Positions 60,027 to 64,000 of a DNA stretch of 64,000 nt are shown here, one piece after another. The translations under genes were made by a program, and so were the position numbers. Within the stretch, counting starts at the first letter, position 1. Every line of letters begins with the position of its first letter. This DNA comes from Arenibacter nanhaiticus. GTDB taxonomy: Bacteria; Bacteroidota; Bacteroidia; Flavobacteriales; Flavobacteriaceae. The notes under the pieces are model-generated. The model ran no database searches. It was given only the letters and a program-made list of their open reading frames with translations, and had not been told where the DNA came from. The stretch spans positions 1-64,000 of the forward strand of contig NZ_FQYX01000020.1 of the NCBI RefSeq assembly GCF_900141935.1, read 5' to 3'.

Positions 60027-61235
60027 ATGCAAAAATCGAAGAGTAAGGCTCAATTTGAATTTGTTGCCATTATGGCCTCTTTAATGTCTATAGTAGCATT
60101 GGCTATCGATGCCATATTGCCCGCCATGACCCATATCGGTCTTTCCGTAAACAGCTTGGACCCCACGGTGAACCAAATGTTAATCACTATGATATTTTTG
60201 GGATTGGGAGCAGGACAATTGGTTTTTGGACCATTGTCTGATAGTTTTGGAAGGAAACCCATTGTATATCTTGGGTTTTCTATATTTATTATCGGAAGTA
60301 TATTATGTGTCGTGGCCCCTTCTTTTGAATGGATGATCGCAGGGCGGGTATTACAGGGAATTGGATTATCGGCACCGAGGACTATTAGTATTTCTATGAT
60401 CAGGGACTCTTTTAAGGGTGATTATATGGCCAAGATTATGTCTTTTGTTACGGCCTTTTTTATTTTAGTTCCCATAGTAGCTCCTGCGATGGGGAAGTTT
60501 TTCTTGGACCATTACGGTTGGGAAGCTATTTTTTATGTACAGTTGTTTTTTACCCTTTTGGTGAGCCTTTGGTTTTGGAAACGACAGCCAGAAACCTTAA
60601 AAAAGGAGTATACCATACCTTTCTCTAAACACGTATTTATAGACGGGTTTAAGGAATTGTTCCGTCATAAGGAAACGGTGGCCTTTACCTTGGTTTCTGG
60701 TCTAATAACCGGCGCTTTCATGGTGTATTTAAGCACTGCCCAACAAATTTTTGAAATCCAATATAATTTGGCAGACGATTTTCCGTATATCTTTGCGGGA
60801 CTGGCTATTTCTGTAGGTTTATCTACCCTTTTAAACGGTACTTTGGTGGTACGTCTCGGGATGCGCAGACTGGTTTATATAGCGCTTTCCTTGTATTGCA
60901 GCACAGCTTTAATTTACATAGGGATGTTTTGGAACGCTCCCAATCCTAGTTTAGGGGTACTGATCACTTTTTTAGCGCTCCAATTTTTTACCCTTGGTTT
61001 TTTATTTGGGAATTTACGTGCTATTGCCATGGAGCCCATTGGGCATATTGCCGGAATAGGGGCGGCCATAACCGGTTTTATTTCGACTATGATGGCCATT
61101 CCGATAGCCACTTATATTGGTAGTTTTGTGCAGAACAGTACTTTGCCTTTATTTATCGGCTTTTCTGTCTGTGGGGTGATTTCTTTAGGGGTTTTTCTAA
61201 TGATAAAGGGTAAATCCTTGATAGCTACTGCCTAA
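60027..61235 (+). CDS. Multidrug efflux MFS transporter, Bcr/CflA type
   Basis: A 402-residue 12-helix drug:proton antiporter. The loop 2-3 motif GPLSDSFGRKPIVYLG is near residue 67, and the fourth/fifth helix region GRVLQGIGLSAPRTISISMIRDSF near 105 matches the drug-export signature of the Bcr/CflA branch. It likely expels small toxic compounds; the substrate is unknown. It has its own promoter just upstream. Structured repeat RNA copy C lies 49 bases beyond its stop. Confidence 0.9.
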   Translation: MQKSKSKAQFEFVAIMASLMSIVALAIDAILPAMTHIGLSVNSLDPTVNQMLITMIFLGLGAGQLVFGPLSDSFGRKPIVYLGFSIFIIGSILCVVAPSFEWMIAGRVLQGIGLSAPRTISISMIRDSFKGDYMAKIMSFVTAFFILVPIVAPAMGKFFLDHYGWEAIFYVQLFFTLLVSLWFWKRQPETLKKEYTIPFSKHVFIDGFKELFRHKETVAFTLVSGLITGAFMVYLSTAQQIFEIQYNLADDFPYIFAGLAISVGLSTLLNGTLVVRLGMRRLVYIALSLYCSTALIYIGMFWNAPNPSLGVLITFLALQFFTLGFLFGNLRAIAMEPIGHIAGIGAAITGFISTMMAIPIATYIGSFVQNSTLPLFIGFSVCGVISLGVFLMIKGKSLIATA

Positions 61236-61283
61236 TCCTTATTTTTCACTTCTGGGTAAGATAGGATAATGGTACTTGAATTT

Positions 61284-61391
61284 GCATTACTGATTGCAGC
61301 GGCATCCTTTTTATAAGCCGAAGAATGAGGCATAAAAAGATATAGCGGAAAGCAGGTGCCACTTTATGGGGGAACCATAAAGCGGCAATGC
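61284..61391 (+). ncRNA. Structured repeat RNA, copy C (three-way junction, divergent arms)
   Basis: GCATT (61284-61288) pairs with AATGC (61387-61391), a compensated version of the GCGTT/AACGC stem of copies A and B. Arm 1 is ATC, TTTTTAT (61308-61314) and GCC (61317-61319) pairing with GGC (61329-61331), ATAAAAA (61332-61338) and GAT (61339-61341). Arm 2 is GCC (61358-61360) and CTTTATGG (61362-61369) pairing with CCATAAAG (61375-61382) and GGC (61384-61386). The joining segments GCAGCGGC and ATAGCGGAAAGC are shared with the other copies. It lies between convergent MFS and acs genes, in MFS sense. Confidence 0.75.
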
Positions 61392-61437
61392 CCTAGCAAT
61401 AATCAAAAGAAACAATTGCTGCTTCCGTACTTAGTGC

Positions 61438-63345
61438 CTACAGTGCACTGTCTTTAATAACATCTACAATTTCCGGATTTAGCAAAGTAGAGGTGTCTCC
61501 CATATTGCTCATGTCCTTACTGGCGATCTTGCGTAAAATTCGCCTCATGATCTTACCCGAGCGGGTCTTGGGAAGCCCACTAGTAAATTGGATCTTATCT
61601 AATTTGGCGATAGGGCCAATATGTTCCGTAATGATTTGATTGATCTCTTTTCTTAGGTTGTCGTGCATACGGGATTCTCCGGATTCTTTAAGGATAACGA
61701 AGCCATAAAGAGCGTTCCCTTTAATGTCGTGTGGAAAACCTACGATAGCCGATTCAGCCACTGCCGGATGTTCGTTGATGGCGTCTTCTATTGGGGCGGT
61801 ACCCAAATTATGTCCAGAAACGATAATAACATCATCGACACGCCCGGTAATTCTGTAATAGCCTACCTCGTCTCTAAGGGCGCCATCGCCGGAGAAGTAC
61901 ATACCTGGAAAGGCCGAGAAATAGGTGTCTTTGTAGCGTTCATGATTGCCCCAAATGGTTCTGGCCATCCCTGGCCAGGGGAATTTTATACACAAGCGCC
62001 CCTCTACTTGGTTGCCTTTTAGTTCTATTCCCTTTTCATCCATCAGGGCTGGTTGTATCCCTATAAAAGGAAGTGTAGCGTAGGTTGGTTTTGTCGGCGT
62101 TACAAAAGGGATAGGAGTAATCATAATTCCCCCAGTCTCTGTTTGCCACCAAGTATCTACAATTGGACTTTTCTTTTTTCCGATTACATCGTTGTACCAA
62201 TGCCATGCTTCCTCGTTAATTGGTTCTCCAACGGAGCCCAATACTTTCAAAGAAGAGAGATCGTGTTTTTCGGCGAAGGATATATTTTGTTTTGCCAAGG
62301 CCCTGATTGCCGTTGGAGCGGTATAAAACTGATTGACCTTATGTTTTTCGACGATTTCCCAAAAACGGCTATAGTCCGGATAGCTAGGGACACCTTCGAA
62401 CATTAGGGTTGTGGCGCCATTAGCCAAAGGACCGTACACAATATAGCTATGACCGGTAATCCATCCTATATCTGCGGTACACCAATATACATCGTTCTCT
62501 GTGTATTGAAAAACGTTTTTAAAGGTGTAGGCGGTATACACCATATACCCCCCGGTAGTGTGGACCATTCCCTTAGGTTTTCCGGTAGATCCTGAAGTAT
62601 ACAGAATAAATAAGGGATCTTCGGCATTCATGATCTCTGGAACGCAGTCTTGGTAAGCTTTGTCTAATAAGGGCTGTAGCCATTTATCGCGTCCTTCTTT
62701 CATGGCAACTGCAGTATTGGTTCTTTTTACAACCAATACCGTTTTTACTCCTGGGCAATCTTCCAAGCCTTCGTCTACAATTGCTTTTAGGTCAATAGAT
62801 TTGGATCCTCTGTAGGAGCCATCGGAAGTGATGACCAATTTACAATCGCTATCATTGATCCTAGTAGATAGTGCAGTGGAAGAGAATCCGGCAAAAATCA
62901 CGGAATGGATGGCGCCTATTCTGGCGCATGCTAATAATGCAATAGAGAGTTCCGGAATCATGGGAAGGTAAATACACACCCTATCTCCTTTTTTTACACC
63001 TTGGTCTTTTAATACATTGGCCAATTGACATACACGGGCATGAAGCTGGCGATACGTAATATGTTGTGCTGCTTCTTCTGGATTGTTTGGTTCAAAAATT
63101 AAGGCGGTTTTGTCTCCTCTTGTGAGCAAATGCCTATCGATACAATTTTCTGTTATGTTGAGTTGGGCACCTTGGAACCATTTTACTTCAGGAGTATTAA
63201 AATCCCAACTTAAAACATTGTCCCATTTTTTACGCCACATAAAATGCTCTTCTGCGACTTCTCCCCAAAAATTTTCTGGTTCTCTTACTGATTTTCTATA
63301 AACTTGGTAGTATTCTTCTAAATGTTTGATGTGGTAGTTACTCAT
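61438..63345 (-). CDS. acs: Acetyl-CoA synthetase
   Basis: A 635-residue ligase that activates acetate with ATP and CoA. The P-loop FILYTSGSTGKPKGMVHTTGG is near residue 248, DTWWQTETGGIMITP near 395, GRVDDVIIVSGHNLGT near 505, and GLPKTRSGKIMRRIL with the acetylatable lysine near 592. Length is normal (about 640). It is followed upstream, on the same strand, by a sodium:solute symporter gene, a common acetate uptake and activation pair. Confidence 0.96.
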   Translation of the reverse strand: MSNYHIKHLEEYYQVYRKSVREPENFWGEVAEEHFMWRKKWDNVLSWDFNTPEVKWFQGAQLNITENCIDRHLLTRGDKTALIFEPNNPEEAAQHITYRQLHARVCQLANVLKDQGVKKGDRVCIYLPMIPELSIALLACARIGAIHSVIFAGFSSTALSTRINDSDCKLVITSDGSYRGSKSIDLKAIVDEGLEDCPGVKTVLVVKRTNTAVAMKEGRDKWLQPLLDKAYQDCVPEIMNAEDPLFILYTSGSTGKPKGMVHTTGGYMVYTAYTFKNVFQYTENDVYWCTADIGWITGHSYIVYGPLANGATTLMFEGVPSYPDYSRFWEIVEKHKVNQFYTAPTAIRALAKQNISFAEKHDLSSLKVLGSVGEPINEEAWHWYNDVIGKKKSPIVDTWWQTETGGIMITPIPFVTPTKPTYATLPFIGIQPALMDEKGIELKGNQVEGRLCIKFPWPGMARTIWGNHERYKDTYFSAFPGMYFSGDGALRDEVGYYRITGRVDDVIIVSGHNLGTAPIEDAINEHPAVAESAIVGFPHDIKGNALYGFVILKESGESRMHDNLRKEINQIITEHIGPIAKLDKIQFTSGLPKTRSGKIMRRILRKIASKDMSNMGDTSTLLNPEIVDVIKDSAL

Positions 63346-63461
63346 TGTTTCTCTATAAATTTTATTGTATCATCAAAAAATTGGGATGATTATATTGCAC
63401 GTTTTAAATTTACTATAATATTATTAAATATCTAGCCCTTTTATGTTTTTCACCGATGTTG

Positions 63462-64000
63462 TTAATGCATTTTAGCATTTCCCGCACCGCTAGGAATACG
63501 GATGTTTTCTGTGATTTCTTGAACTTGTAAAGGTGGTTCTGGAGTGAAGCGACTGATAATCAGTGCCACGATGAAATTCACTGCCATGGCGACACTTCCA
63601 AACCCTTCTGGGGATATGCCAAACCACCAATTGGAGTTATCGGGAATTTCTCCTAACCATCCTAATTTAAATTTGGCCATATAGTAGAGCATAAGGCCTA
63701 TACCGACTATCATTCCGCTTACCGCTCCTTCTTTGTTCATTTTTTTATAAAAAATCCCTAGGATAATAGCGGGAAAGAATGATGCTGCGGCCAGGCCAAA
63801 AGCAAGGGCTACAACAGCGGCGACAAAACCGGGGGGGTGAATTCCAAAATACCCAGCGACGATTACGGCTAGGGTAGCAGCAATACGCGCTGCCCACAAT
63901 TCTCCTTTTTCCGAGATATTGGGGTTAAAGACATTTTTGATCAAATCGTGGGAAACCGAGGAGGAGATCACTAATAGGAGTCCGGCTGCCGTAGATAAGG
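63462..64000 (-). CDS. Sodium:solute symporter, C-terminal part (acetate permease type)
   Basis: The gene runs off the right edge; about 179 C-terminal residues are visible. They start in a helix STAAGLLLVISSSVSHDLIKNVF, the helix-8 region of sodium:solute symporters, and include three further helices (near VIVAGYFGIHPPGFVAAVVA, AASFFPAIILGIFY, and GIGLMLYYMAKFKLGW). The S-S-S-V-S-H-D-L segment fits the ActP branch. The neighbouring acs gene supports a monocarboxylate or acetate uptake role. The C-terminus (about residue 140 on) is soluble. The start lies outside the window. Confidence 0.88.
   Translation of the reverse strand, partial: LSTAAGLLLVISSSVSHDLIKNVFNPNISEKGELWAARIAATLAVIVAGYFGIHPPGFVAAVVALAFGLAAASFFPAIILGIFYKKMNKEGAVSGMIVGIGLMLYYMAKFKLGWLGEIPDNSNWWFGISPEGFGSVAMAVNFIVALIISRFTPEPPLQVQEITENIRIPSGAGNAKMH

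Overview
The window is a contiguous piece of a chromosome from the phylum Bacteroidota, almost certainly a member of the Flavobacteriaceae. This rests on the gene content seen here (gliding protein GldI, flavobacterial-type two-subunit methylmalonyl-CoA mutase, a large LepB, WbqC, DUF3810, DUF349, DUF5683, DUF6122 and DUF721 proteins), on AT-rich spacers, and on several TAnnTTTG -7 promoter boxes typical of the phylum. Coding density is high. I saw no rRNA, tRNA, CRISPR array or prophage.

Layout. 1-318 is the end of an IS481-type element. 358-13767 is a long minus-strand housekeeping block: DUF349 protein, aroE, two tandem DUF368 (undecaprenyl-phosphate translocase family) proteins, a TPR protein, a class III aminotransferase, an OstA/LptA-like protein, purA, a Fur-family regulator and relA/spoT. 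13819-28035 holds an M48 protease, an RNA methyltransferase, a lipoprotein, two exported amidohydrolase-fold proteins, DUF3810, pepD, a CBS protein, a cyclophilin-FKBP fusion lipoprotein, gldI and nrnA. 28476-37151 holds ndk, DUF721, a lipoprotein, recF, a TPR protein, ribH, a small membrane protein, mutL, two rhomboids and a membrane-anchored EEP-family protein. 37314-50379 is again mostly minus strand: DUF1080 and Gfo/Idh/MocA pair, DUF6122, wbqC, lepB, dapB, DUF5683, parB, parA, both mutase subunits, an FtsB-like protein and udk.

50833-58917 is the most unusual region. It contains an exported class A-type serine hydrolase, a TLC/NTT-type nucleotide transporter fused to a HEAT-repeat tail, then (convergent) a second exported serine hydrolase in an apparent operon with an exported 968-residue protein that joins a phosphohistidine swivelling domain to a C-terminal PEP-synthase-type ATP-grasp domain, the domain order of plant glucan water dikinases. 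A nucleotide transporter beside an exported ATP-dependent dikinase suggests, as an inference, ATP-driven phosphotransfer in the periplasm. 58918-60026 is a gene-poor scar with a broken VOC-family gene, and the window ends with a Bcr/CflA-type MFS exporter, acs and the C-terminal part of an acetate-type sodium:solute symporter.

The second notable find is a structured repeat present three times (21466-21543 minus, 24985-25062 plus, 61284-61391 plus). Each copy folds on paper into a three-way junction with a compensatory change in the closing stem and wholly different but still paired arm sequences. Each lies just 3' of a protein gene and in its sense orientation. It looks like a flavobacterial RNA family and may be related to the Rfam Flavo-1 motif, which I could not test.
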